Assembly: GCA_965229355.1 (NCBI GenBank) | Contig: OZ245869.1 | Coordinates: forward strand, 1,054,001 to 1,118,000 | Direction: 5' to 3' | Length of the DNA: 64,000 bases | Source: GCA-2737725 sp965229355 | GTDB lineage: Bacteria; Pseudomonadota; Alphaproteobacteria; Rhodospirillales; Rhodospirillaceae | In this document: positions 1 through 7,540 of the stretch, piece after piece | How positions within the stretch are numbered: the first letter of the stretch is position 1 | How the letters are laid out: each line of letters begins with the position of its first letter | Notes under the pieces: generated by a model | Told to the model about the DNA's origin: nothing | Database searches by the model: none | Seen by the model: the letters and a program-made list of their open reading frames with translations, nothing else | Translations under genes and position numbers: made by a program

Positions 1-776
1 CGGAGGGCTTTTAAGTTCAAATCGGCCCATAATTTAAAGCGCCCCTCCAGCAGCAACCCCGCCCGGAATAGCCGGGCTGAGAACCCCAAATTCGAGCCAA
101 TTTGGTTACCGCCATGCTGGCGATACTGCAGCGACGGCGCCGGGTCATTGAACACCACCCCGCCGGCGCCGGTGACGGCCATGTACGTCCACCAGTCGTG
201 GACGACGACATCGACATCATACCCTGCCAGCCGCAGTACTTCGCGCGCTGCTTGGTTGAACACCATGGTGTTGCCGCCGCCAATATTTTGAACAAGCGCG
301 TTCTGAAAACTGGGGGGCTTCGAGTAAAGCCGCGAGACGCCCGTTTCGCGGCCTGCTTCATCCACCAATATGGTGCGTGAGAAATAAAGTGCAGGTTTGT
401 TTTTTGGCACCGTATCCAACCACGCAACAGCCCGCGCCAATTTATCAGCGTGCCAAATGTCATCCTGATCGGAGTAGCCGAGGTAATCAGCAACGATGTT
501 TGTATTGCAGGCGAGCGAGAGAAAATTGGGCGATGATCCGCGGCCGGGCCCGCGCAAAATTTTCAGTTTTTCTGGGCCCCAAGCGCTACGGCGCTGCTCC
601 AACATCGCCATAGTATTGTCGGTTGAGCCATCATCCGAGGCCCAGACTGTCCAATGCGTATGGGTTTGTGCAGCAAAAGAGTCGAGTTGCTCGCCCAAAA
701 ACCGGGCGCCATTTCTTGTACACAATAAGATAGCAACAGAAGATGTAGAGGCTGATGCCTGCGGAGCGGTCGTCAT
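1..776 (-). CDS. Family 2 glycosyltransferase (partial, C-terminus beyond window start)
   Basis: Reading the minus strand from an ATG at 776 gives an open frame of 258 codons that leaves the window without a stop, so the C-terminus is missing. The translation has the GT-A fold hallmarks of family GT2. These are an N-terminal CTRNGARFLGEQ segment (residues 19-30), ASDDGSTD (46-53) for nucleotide-sugar binding, SDQDDIWH (102-109) as the DXD-type metal motif, and a later HDWW motif typical of rhamnosyltransferase-like members. It probably transfers a sugar from an NDP-sugar during surface polysaccharide or O-antigen synthesis; the acceptor cannot be inferred. Reading frames on the opposite strand over this region are shadows. 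The gene is divergent from the beta-lactamase-like gene at 872, with about 95 nt of shared upstream DNA containing two TATAAA boxes. Confidence 0.88.
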   Translation of the reverse strand, partial: MTTAPQASASTSSVAILLCTRNGARFLGEQLDSFAAQTHTHWTVWASDDGSTDNTMAMLEQRRSAWGPEKLKILRGPGRGSSPNFLSLACNTNIVADYLGYSDQDDIWHADKLARAVAWLDTVPKNKPALYFSRTILVDEAGRETGVSRLYSKPPSFQNALVQNIGGGNTMVFNQAAREVLRLAGYDVDVVVHDWWTYMAVTGAGGVVFNDPAPSLQYRQHGGNQIGSNLGFSARLFRAGLLLEGRFKLWADLNLKAL

Positions 777-871
777 GGGTCTTTGAACAATGAAGGGTAT
801 CTGCGACCCATTATAAAAGTGCTTACGTATAAAGACCACGCTTTAGCACGTGCGTTTTTTGGGGAACCGGA

Positions 872-2026
872 ATGAATAAAGTCATTTTAAATTTCACCCT
901 CGCTGCTTTTGTGGGGGCTGCCGTCTTAGGTTTAGCCAGCACATCCGCTTCAGCACAGCCCGCACAAGCGAACACCAACCCAGATGCGCCGTCATTCCGC
1001 ACGCCACTGGAAGTGGTGAAGGGTGATTACAAACCGTTGCCGCGCGGCATATCGCCGTTTGATTTTAGCGAAGCTGAAGCCGTGAACGCGAAGTACGACG
1101 CCTATTCTTTGCTGATTTGGCACAAAGGTGCCGTGGTGTTGGAAAAATATTGGAATAACACCGGCCCTGATACCCGCGCTGAATCAGCCTCGATGCACAA
1201 AAGCGTGATGGTGACGTTGCTAGGCACCGCCATCGCCAACAAAAAAATCAAAAGCGTCGATGACCCGGTTGGCAAATACATTGCCGAATGGAAAACCGAC
1301 CCGCGTGGCAAGACCACAATTCGGCAAACACTGAACATGGCTTCCGGCTTGTCGGCATTGTCTTTTGAGGGCGGCCCGCAAAGCGAGAACGCGCGTTTCC
1401 AAGCTGGCATCGGCATGCGCGAGCTAACACTGGGCCGCACGCAAAAAGTACCACCGGGCACAGTGTTTGATTATCGCAATCAGAATAGCCAACTTGCAGG
1501 CTACATCATCGAAGCTGCGACCAAGAAACGCTACGCAGATTTCTTGTCGCAAAAAATCTGGGCACCGATTGGTGCAGCTGATGCCTATGTGTGGCTGGAT
1601 GTTGAAAACGGTAGCCCGCGCACCTCGGGCTCGTTATTCGCGCGGCCTGAAGATTGGCTGCGCTTTGGTGTGATGCTGAAAGACGGCGGCAAGTTCAACG
1701 GCAAGCGCATCGTGCCTGCGGCTTGGATTGATGAAATCACCAAACCTTCAGTCAGCAATCCCAGCTACGGCATGCAGATTTGGCGCGCCACACCGTTCGA
1801 GAAAGAGCGCTTTTATAATGCGGCTAAAGAAGGCGCGATGGTGCCCTCGGCGGAGCCTTGGGCAGACCCCGATATCTTCTTCTTTGATGGCTTTGGGGGT
1901 CAGCGCGTTTACATCAGCCGCAAACATGATCTGGTGATTGCGCGCCTGGGCCGCGCCCGCCCCGATTGGGACGATACCGCCCTGCCGAACGCCGTGATTA
2001 AGGCGATTACGGCTGCAAAGCCTTAA
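872..2026 (+). CDS. Exported serine hydrolase, beta-lactamase class C / esterase family
   Basis: This 384-residue protein has a Sec signal peptide (hydrophobic to about residue 22, cleavage near ASA-QP at 28-29). It carries the penicillin-binding-fold motifs of class C beta-lactamase-like enzymes: SxxK as SMHK (107-110), YxN as YRN (201-203), and a third motif DGFGGQ (339-344) in place of KTG, which is common in esterase or peptidase members of the family. It likely acts in the periplasm as an esterase, D-aminopeptidase or similar acyl hydrolase. True beta-lactamase activity cannot be concluded from these motifs. A GGGGAA ribosome-binding site precedes the ATG. It appears monocistronic. Confidence 0.87.
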   Translation: MNKVILNFTLAAFVGAAVLGLASTSASAQPAQANTNPDAPSFRTPLEVVKGDYKPLPRGISPFDFSEAEAVNAKYDAYSLLIWHKGAVVLEKYWNNTGPDTRAESASMHKSVMVTLLGTAIANKKIKSVDDPVGKYIAEWKTDPRGKTTIRQTLNMASGLSALSFEGGPQSENARFQAGIGMRELTLGRTQKVPPGTVFDYRNQNSQLAGYIIEAATKKRYADFLSQKIWAPIGAADAYVWLDVENGSPRTSGSLFARPEDWLRFGVMLKDGGKFNGKRIVPAAWIDEITKPSVSNPSYGMQIWRATPFEKERFYNAAKEGAMVPSAEPWADPDIFFFDGFGGQRVYISRKHDLVIARLGRARPDWDDTALPNAVIKAITAAKP

Positions 2027-2116
2027 TATTATTGCGGTTTAAGTAGGTCTACCGAAAGGCACGCGTCCGCCTTATCTATGGTGCTACATTAGCCCCGTAG
2101 ATGAAGGAGCTCTGCC

Positions 2117-2752
2117 ATGTTCTTCACCCGCTCAAAAGCCGCCATGCCAACTAAGGCCGATGCTTTGCCGGGCCGTGCTGAGAAGATGCCGGTACCAGAA
2201 ACGCATTATGTGAACGGCAACCGCATGACAGCGCCGTTTCCAGCTGGCTTAGAGATGGCGATGTTTGGTTTGGGCTGCTTCTGGGGTGCAGAACGCATGT
2301 TCTGGAAAATCCCGGGCGTTTACTCCACACAAGTCGGCTACGCCGCAGGCCACACGCCCAATGCCACATATAAAGAAGTGTGCACTGGCCAGACCGGCCA
2401 CAACGAAGTCGTGCGCGTGGTGTTCGACCCGAAGATTGTGTCGTTCGATACGCTGTTGAAAAAGTTCTGGGAAAGCCACAACCCGACGCAAGGCATGCGC
2501 CAAGGGAATGATGTGGGCACGCAATATCGTTCAGGGATTTACGTGTACTCCGCCGATCAACGTGCGAAGGCCGAAGCCTCGAAAGCGGCTTATGCGCAAG
2601 CGCTGGGCAAGCATGGCGTGGGTGAGATCACGACCGAGATTTTAGAGGCACCTGAATTTTACTACGCCGAGGATTATCACCAGCAGTATCTGGAAAAGAA
2701 CCCCGGTGGTTATTGCGGGCTTGGCGGCACGGGCGTGAGCTGCCCAGGCTAA
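2117..2752 (+). CDS. msrA: Peptide methionine (S)-S-oxide reductase MsrA
   Basis: MsrA reduces the S-epimer of methionine sulfoxide in proteins and free methionine, repairing oxidative damage. The 211-residue product matches the usual full length. It carries the invariant GCFWGAE active site (residues 53-59, nucleophile Cys54) and a C-terminal segment NPGGYCGLGG...C with the recycling cysteines Cys200 and Cys209. There is no signal peptide, so it should be cytosolic. The roughly 45 residues before the active site are of the length seen in E. coli MsrA. A strong AAGGAG (2104-2109) fixes the start. No msrB is adjacent. A strong hairpin terminator follows at 2773-2800. Confidence 0.97.
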   Translation: MFFTRSKAAMPTKADALPGRAEKMPVPETHYVNGNRMTAPFPAGLEMAMFGLGCFWGAERMFWKIPGVYSTQVGYAAGHTPNATYKEVCTGQTGHNEVVRVVFDPKIVSFDTLLKKFWESHNPTQGMRQGNDVGTQYRSGIYVYSADQRAKAEASKAAYAQALGKHGVGEITTEILEAPEFYYAEDYHQQYLEKNPGGYCGLGGTGVSCPG

Positions 2753-2772
2753 CAATTTCATCTGCACAAATA

Positions 2773-2800
2773 AAAAGGGCCGCAAGTTTGCGGCCCTTTT
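2773..2800. terminator. Bidirectional rho-independent terminator between msrA and the SDR gene
   Basis: A GC-rich inverted repeat GGGCCGCAA/TTGCGGCCC is flanked by A and T runs. It forms a stem followed by TTTT on either strand, and sits between the convergent msrA (plus) and SDR (minus) genes. Confidence 0.85.
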
Positions 2801-2889
2801 GCATTTCTATCGCAGCCCTCGGGGGGACTGCGCGCACTTGCGCTAACGCTCGTGGCCTTCGGCCCCTTGCGAAGTGCGCGTAGCGATCG

Positions 2890-3660
2890 TTACCAAGGAA
2901 TGGTTTCGCCGTTGTAGTTGATCGGCTTTCCATTGTTTTCGAAGGTCATGCCGTCGATCACTTTCATCATACCGGTCACGCTTTCTTCGGTGCTGATGCC
3001 TTTGCCCGGGAAGTTCGACGCACGCAGCAGGGCGGTTTCCACCATGCCTGGCGCAATGATGCCAACCATAATGCCGTCAGCTTTCCAATCTGCGGCGAGC
3101 GCACGGAAGCCGATGTTCACGGCAGCTTTGCTCATACGATAGGCGTAGAAACCACCACGGCGGGCGGTCAGTTCTGATGAGCCCAAGCCGCTGGTCATGC
3201 CGAATGCTTTTTTCATTTTGCCGGCAGCCAGATTTTCTTTGAACGCTTCAGTCAGCTTCAAAGCACCGAAGGCATTAGCGACAAGCACATTTTCAAACTC
3301 GTCTTTATCCAACGCACCGATGGTTTGCTTCGGCACATCGCCCAACGTGCCTGCATTGTTGATCAGCACATCAACCGGTTGGCCTTTGTACTTGGCGGCC
3401 AGAGCTTGGATTTGATCGACTTCCGTTACATCCAGCTTTTCAATTTTGATTTTCTTGTGCTTCTTGGCCAAGTCTTGCAGTTCTTTGGCTTCATCGGGCT
3501 TGCGGGCAGTTGCGATGACGTCCCAACCCTTTTCCGCGTACTGCTTCACGAACTCGAGGCCGATACCACGGTTAGTGCCGGTGACGAGAACGGTGGATGC
3601 GTTGGCAGCACTGGTCAACAGACCCAATGCGGCAACGGCGCTAACAAGAATACGCTTCAT
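2890..3660 (-). CDS. Exported short-chain dehydrogenase/reductase
   Basis: This is a classical SDR of 256 residues. It has the nucleotide-binding motif TGTNRGIG (27-34), NNAG (101-104) and the catalytic YRMSK (Tyr174, Lys178). Unusually, the N-terminus is a clear Sec signal peptide (charged MKRI, hydrophobic run, ANA-S near residue 22) placed directly before the Rossmann beta-strand, so the enzyme appears to be exported. A close paralogue with the same architecture lies at 40754-41527; the two share a TVLVTG-NRGIGLEFVKQYA core and a terminal PW. Substrate unknown. A GAGGGAG site precedes the ATG. If exported, its NAD(P) supply is a puzzle. Confidence 0.85.
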   Translation of the reverse strand: MKRILVSAVAALGLLTSAANASTVLVTGTNRGIGLEFVKQYAEKGWDVIATARKPDEAKELQDLAKKHKKIKIEKLDVTEVDQIQALAAKYKGQPVDVLINNAGTLGDVPKQTIGALDKDEFENVLVANAFGALKLTEAFKENLAAGKMKKAFGMTSGLGSSELTARRGGFYAYRMSKAAVNIGFRALAADWKADGIMVGIIAPGMVETALLRASNFPGKGISTEESVTGMMKVIDGMTFENNGKPINYNGETIPW

Positions 3661-3903
3661 GAAGGGGCTCCCTCTTTCTAATTAAAGCGGCTGAAAATTG
3701 ATGGCGCACACTAGCGCCCAACGCTCCCAGGCCAACAGCGGAAAGTTTGCAGCACCACGCCTTGGTCGTAATTGCCACGCGAACAAAGGGTTATGCCGCA
3801 ACCGTGCGCAACCTACTTTGTATACGCGATTGATTGCGGGTGACGCCCCGGACCAATTAAGATATGGACGACGCATAAATTCTAAATAAGGGACACTCAA
3901 AAA

Positions 3904-4200
3904 ATGCATCGTCATATCGTGCTGTTTAACCTGAAAGATGAATTGTCGGACGCGGAAAAGACGCGCGTTATCGACTCTATGCAAACGTTGAAAACCATTT
4001 CAGTCGTGAAAAGCTATGTTCTGGCAAAGAACAAAGTGCCTCTGGGCGAAAAGTCGCCGTTTGAATGGCAACTGGTCGTCGATTTCGCCAACGACGATGA
4101 CCGCCAAACCTACGAGAAAGATGAGCATCACGTGAAAGTCATCAAAGGTGACTTTGTGCCGAATGCGAAAAACTATCTCGTCTCAGATGTAAACTTCTAA
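3904..4200 (+). CDS. Dabb (stress-responsive A/B barrel) domain protein
   Basis: This 98-residue single-domain protein begins MHRHIVLFNLKDE and ends with the conserved YEKDEHHVKVIKGDFVP segment typical of the Dabb family, a dimeric ferredoxin-like alpha/beta barrel. Some members are polyketide or olivetolic acid cyclases and others are general stress proteins; no reaction can be assigned here. The start follows AAGGGA in the upstream sequence. It is flanked by a 243-nt divergent intergenic region upstream and a terminator downstream, so it is probably transcribed alone. Confidence 0.8.
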   Translation: MHRHIVLFNLKDELSDAEKTRVIDSMQTLKTISVVKSYVLAKNKVPLGEKSPFEWQLVVDFANDDDRQTYEKDEHHVKVIKGDFVPNAKNYLVSDVNF

Positions 4201-4208
4201 GTTCAAAG

Positions 4209-4242
4209 GGCCGGTTCAGCGAAAAGTTGAACCGGCCTTTTT
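4209..4242 (+). terminator. Rho-independent terminator after the Dabb gene
   Basis: A perfect 10-bp stem GGCCGGTTCA/TGAACCGGCC (4209-4218, 4228-4237) with a 9-nt loop is followed by TTTTT. Confidence 0.9.
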
Positions 4243-4258
4243 CACATGCGGCAACAAC

Positions 4259-4822
4259 ATGAACACATCCATTCCCACTGGCGCGGTGTTACTGCTGATA
4301 GATCTTCAACAGGCGATTGATCATCCCAGTTGGGGCAAGCGCAACAATCCGGATGCCGAAAGCAATGCGGCGCGATTGCTGGCGTTATGGCGCGAAAACA
4401 AGTGGCCGGTGTGGCATGTGCGGCATGATTCAACTGAGCCAAGCTCGCACTATCGGCCTGGTCAGCCGGGTCACGCGTTCAAGCCCGAAACAGCGCCATT
4501 ACAAAACGAGCCCGTAATTGCCAAGCGCACCAACAGCGCGTTCATCGGAACTGACTTAGAGGCCAAGTTGCGCAGCGGCGGGCACACCGCGCTTATTATT
4601 GCGGGTGTAATCACCAACAACTCAGTCGAGGCTACAGTGCGTATGGCCGGGAACTTGGGCTTTGATACTTATTTAGTGTCTGATGCATGCTTTACGTTTG
4701 GGCGCGCGGACTTAAAAGGCCACTTCCATTCAGCTGAAGATATCCACGACATCTCACTCGCCAATCTGCACGGCGAGTACTGCACCGTAACGGATACGCT
4801 AACGGTACTCGGATCTGTCTAG
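4259..4822 (+). CDS. Isochorismatase-fold hydrolase with Ser at the catalytic Cys position
   Basis: This 187-residue protein has the isochorismatase/cysteine hydrolase fold: LLLIDLQ with Asp15, IAKRTNSAF with Lys89, and AGVITNNSVEATVRMAGNLG around residues 115-134. Family members use an Asp-Lys-Cys triad to hydrolyse amides or vinyl ethers. Here the residue expected to be the nucleophilic Cys is Ser122. Everything else (the cis-peptide region, the following SDACFTF) is intact, so this is a substitution rather than a damaged gene. The product may use Ser as nucleophile or have another role. Its last 4 bases overlap the end of the convergent beta-propeller gene. Confidence 0.78.
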   Translation: MNTSIPTGAVLLLIDLQQAIDHPSWGKRNNPDAESNAARLLALWRENKWPVWHVRHDSTEPSSHYRPGQPGHAFKPETAPLQNEPVIAKRTNSAFIGTDLEAKLRSGGHTALIIAGVITNNSVEATVRMAGNLGFDTYLVSDACFTFGRADLKGHFHSAEDIHDISLANLHGEYCTVTDTLTVLGSV

Positions 4823-5904
4823 CTGAACCGCAGGCCGTAAATCGGCGGCAAGTGCGCCGTAATCAGCTGCCAGCTTTCGCCACCATCGCTCGTGCTCCAC
4901 AAACTGCCTGTGGTTGAGCCCATGGCCAGTTCATTGCCCGTCTCATCAATCGCCAGGCCGTGACGGTAAATCAGGTCGAAAGCATTGCCTTGCGGCAGGC
5001 CTTTCTTGAAAGTCTCAAACGTTTTGCCGCCATCTTTGGTGCGATTGACGATCATATTGCCATCGACCGGAAAACGATCTTCATCTTTCTTCGCTGGCAC
5101 AAACCATGCGGTATTGGCGTCTTTCGGATGTACAGCGACAGCAAAGCCAAAGCTTGAAACGGGAGCGGTAATTTCATGCCAACTTTTCAAATTATCTGTC
5201 GAACGGAAAATACCATTGTGATGCTGCGTCCAATACACATCGGGTGAACTTAGTGATTGCACCATCATGTGCGGGTCTTGCACATCTGGATCGAACTGCA
5301 TATCCGGCGGCATGAAGGCAGCGCGCATACCTTGTGCGCCGACGGCCCATGTTTTGCCGCCATCCTCCGTCACACGTACGCCGCCGCAGGACACCGCAAT
5401 AGCAACACGATTGCTGTTTCGTGGATCAACACAAATCGAATGCAGCGCCGGATGTTCAGTGCCACCCCCCATCCATTTCTGGCGCTCGGGAATGTTCCAC
5501 AAGTTTTCGTTCATCACCCACGTCTCGCCAAGATCAGGCGAAAAGAACAAACCGCCTGGGGCCGTGCCGCACCACAACGCTTTGGGGTTTTTCGGATCAG
5601 CCCATTCCAACGCCCAAACACCTTTGAGTGACGGCGCTTTGTCATCGGCCTCGCCGCCTTCAACAACGGGATATTGTGGCGGCGCAAATTCAGTCCAGGT
5701 TTTACCGGCATCTAAACTGCGATGCATCTTCACGCCAAAGTGCCCAAGGTTCAGAGCAGCGACAACTGTTTTGCCGTCGGCACTGGGCAGTGCCTGTGAT
5801 GCGTTAGAGCCTAAGAAATGCGTGGCATCGTGCGCCCAGGCGCCGTCTTTCTTGCGATAGATCATCAGCCCTTTGCGGGTTGAAACGTACAATGTATTTG
5901 CCAT
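4819..5904 (-). CDS. BNR/Asp-box beta-propeller protein (sialidase/YCF48-like fold)
   Basis: The 361-residue protein contains regularly spaced Asp-box motifs (S/T-x-D-x-G-x-T/S-W): SLDAGKTW, SPDLGETW, TEDGGKTW, STDNLKSW, TKDGGKTF and STSDGGESW. This indicates a six- or seven-bladed beta-propeller. There is no signal peptide, so it is probably cytosolic and unlikely to be a true sialidase. The start ATG lies 3 nt after the stop of a MoaD/ThiS-like gene, whose final Gly-Gly codons supply the GGGGGGA ribosome-binding site. Tight coupling suggests the two proteins function together. The biochemical role is unknown. Confidence 0.8.
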   Translation of the reverse strand: MANTLYVSTRKGLMIYRKKDGAWAHDATHFLGSNASQALPSADGKTVVAALNLGHFGVKMHRSLDAGKTWTEFAPPQYPVVEGGEADDKAPSLKGVWALEWADPKNPKALWCGTAPGGLFFSPDLGETWVMNENLWNIPERQKWMGGGTEHPALHSICVDPRNSNRVAIAVSCGGVRVTEDGGKTWAVGAQGMRAAFMPPDMQFDPDVQDPHMMVQSLSSPDVYWTQHHNGIFRSTDNLKSWHEITAPVSSFGFAVAVHPKDANTAWFVPAKKDEDRFPVDGNMIVNRTKDGGKTFETFKKGLPQGNAFDLIYRHGLAIDETGNELAMGSTTGSLWSTSDGGESWQLITAHLPPIYGLRFS

Positions 5905-5907
5905 GGC

Positions 5908-6174
5908 TTATCCCCCCGAGAGTGCCTGCATCACATAAAGTTCGCTGTCCGGAGTGACGGGATGGTCCAGGATGTCGCGACGGATGTGCGTATTGTCTAA
6001 AAACATCGCGATGTGCACGCGCACCCGGCCTTGATCATCGAGCACATAGCCCTTGATCGTCGGATGCTTTGCGAACACATCCGCCAGCACATCGCGAATG
6101 TTTACACCAGATGCGGTAACTGCCCCACCCGGCGCCACATGCCGCAAATGATTGGTGAAATACACCTGAACCAA
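5908..6174 (-). CDS. MoaD/ThiS-like ubiquitin-fold protein ending in Gly-Gly
   Basis: This 88-residue beta-grasp protein ends in QALSGG, the diglycine tail used by MoaD, ThiS and CysO for thiocarboxylation. The body has the family pattern (QVYFTNHLRHV, a helix VLADVFAKHP, and VHIAMFLDN). The likely start is TTG at 6174, 8 nt after GGGGAGG (6183-6189). A TTG at 6180 is only 2 nt from it. It may carry sulfur for a cofactor or metabolite, or be conjugated to a partner. No E1-like activating enzyme, JAMM protease or molybdopterin gene is nearby. The only operon partner is the downstream beta-propeller. Confidence 0.82.
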   Translation of the reverse strand: MVQVYFTNHLRHVAPGGAVTASGVNIRDVLADVFAKHPTIKGYVLDDQGRVRVHIAMFLDNTHIRRDILDHPVTPDSELYVMQALSGG

Positions 6175-6226
6175 AACCAAAGCCTCCCCGCTTTAGCGCG
6201 CTTTCTATTTTAAGCATGGGCTTTTT

Positions 6227-6240
6227 AGCATGGGTATGCT
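6227..6240. promoter_or_regulatory. Small dyad in the divergent region upstream of the gene at 6254
   Basis: AGCAT-N4-ATGCT (6227-6240) forms a perfect dyad. The half AGCATGGG also occurs as a direct repeat 14 nt upstream (6213-6220). The site lies between the divergent MoaD-like gene and the gene at 6254, close to the latter's start. It could be an operator. No regulator is known. Confidence 0.3.
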
Positions 6241-6253
6241 TTAGAATCAGCAT

Positions 6254-7282
6254 ATGACGCATTCTATTGAACAGCTTTGTGATCTCTATCAGGCCGGTCT
6301 TTATTTCTTCTCGCCCGAGAGCCTGTTGACGCACAATTCCGGGTGCATCATCGAAGGCCTGCTAGACCTGGGCATTAAAGTACGCGCCAACACGGGTGAG
6401 ATCACATCGCGCGATGTCTCGATGCCCTTGGTGAATGCCGATAAAGCCGCGCTGATTGCGCAGCCTTCTGCAGGTTATGCTGCATTCGTGATCGATATTT
6501 CGCACACCAATGCCTACGTGCCATTGGAAAGCTTGCGCGGCGGGCGCTTGGCGTACCTGACCAATAGCGATATCAGTTTGTTTTGCGATGTGCCGGAGCC
6601 GTTTCCATTGTTCGCGGTGCATGAAAGCAAATTTGCGAAAAAAGGCGGCAGGCGTTTTCCGTTGGCGTTCGGGCCCAGCAATGGTTTGATTGCGGCCACT
6701 GAAAACCGCATGCCGTTTGAGCAGCGTAAACTTGTAGCGCTGCGCAACTTCCGCCCCACCTTCAGTCAAAGCGTGCGTGGGTTACTAGATATCGCTTTCG
6801 TCCCACATCTTCAAAAACACATGGCTGTGGATGCATCGGTGCTGAACCCAACCGATTATTTGCAGTCGATGATGAATGCACAGCTGTGCTTGGCGTATGG
6901 TGGCGATTTTTACACATCGCAATCAGACAACACTTTGCTGGCCTCAAAGCACCCTGAGGTTTTCAAGGTTCATACATTTGCATCGTTCAAAGATAAAGCT
7001 TTGGTGATGCGCTGGGATAGCTGGCGCTTCTGGGAAAGTATGATGGCCGGATGCGTGACGGTGCATCTCGACTTTGAAAAATACGGTTTCGATTTACCTG
7101 AATTGCCCAAGCCTTGGGTGCACTACGCCCCGATTCATTTAGACGATCTGAAGGGCAGTGTTGAGGCATTGATGCAGCATCAGAACCAGTGGCCCGAGAT
7201 CGCTGCCCAGGGTCGAAATTGGGCGATTGAGCACTATGCACCGAACCCGACTGCGGCCCGGTTTTTGAGTCAATTGTTGTGA
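6254..7282 (+). CDS. Glycosyltransferase-like protein (exostosin/CgeB-type C-terminus), tentative
   Basis: This 342-residue cytosolic protein has no strong N-terminal motif. The C-terminal third resembles glycan-acting GT-B or exostosin-like proteins. It has RWDSWRFWESMMAGCVTVHLD (about 255-275), where a Glu before a small-residue turn would sit at the nucleotide-sugar site, then WVHYAPIHLDDL and a closing WPEIAAQGRNWAIEHYAP segment. This pattern is what I would expect of an uncharacterised glycosyltransferase, but family membership is not certain. No convincing Shine-Dalgarno precedes the ATG. It is divergent from the MoaD-like operon and stands alone. Confidence 0.5.
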   Translation: MTHSIEQLCDLYQAGLYFFSPESLLTHNSGCIIEGLLDLGIKVRANTGEITSRDVSMPLVNADKAALIAQPSAGYAAFVIDISHTNAYVPLESLRGGRLAYLTNSDISLFCDVPEPFPLFAVHESKFAKKGGRRFPLAFGPSNGLIAATENRMPFEQRKLVALRNFRPTFSQSVRGLLDIAFVPHLQKHMAVDASVLNPTDYLQSMMNAQLCLAYGGDFYTSQSDNTLLASKHPEVFKVHTFASFKDKALVMRWDSWRFWESMMAGCVTVHLDFEKYGFDLPELPKPWVHYAPIHLDDLKGSVEALMQHQNQWPEIAAQGRNWAIEHYAPNPTAARFLSQLL

Positions 7283-7451
7283 CCCTTTCCCTGCAAATGC
7301 AGGAGAATTGCAGGAGTGTTCTGGGGGATTGCGACAGTTGCGTGGAGAAAATGTTGCAGATGATTTTTCAACATCCATGCAACCGCAACACAACTTTTAC
7401 GTCAGGCCATAACCGTCATTCGCTCTTCACGTTAGCATCAGAATGTTGTCG

Positions 7452-7533
7452 CCGTTTGCGGAGATAGTGCGCGCGGCTTGAGAAAGCTGGTAGCCCCCTC
7501 CCAGTCTCAAGGCCGTCCCTCTCGCAAACGGAG
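7452..7533 (+). promoter_or_regulatory. Nested hairpin leader enclosing the ribosome-binding site of the TPR gene
   Basis: An outer stem pairs CCGTTTGCG (7452-7460) with CGCAAACGG (7523-7531), whose last bases are part of the GGAG ribosome-binding site (7530-7533). Inside, CTTGAGA (7477-7483) pairs with TCTCAAG (7505-7511), and CTGG (7487-7490) with CCAG (7501-7504). The fold would mask the ribosome-binding site, consistent with translational control or a thermosensor-like switch. Confidence 0.45.
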
Positions 7534-7540
7534 ACGTCAG

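Noticed and set aside
17..493. 158-residue minus-strand frame
   Set aside because: It is a shadow of the glycosyltransferase gene, which uses a different frame on the same strand and has clear GT2 motifs through the window edge.
872..2026. Antibiotic-resistance beta-lactamase
   Set aside because: SxxK and YxN are present but the third motif is DGFGGQ. Most such proteins are esterases or peptidases, so no resistance role is claimed.
3661..3903. Promoter boxes in the 243-nt divergent gap
   Set aside because: TTGATT and AT-rich hexamers occur but not at a workable spacing. Short frames here are not supported.
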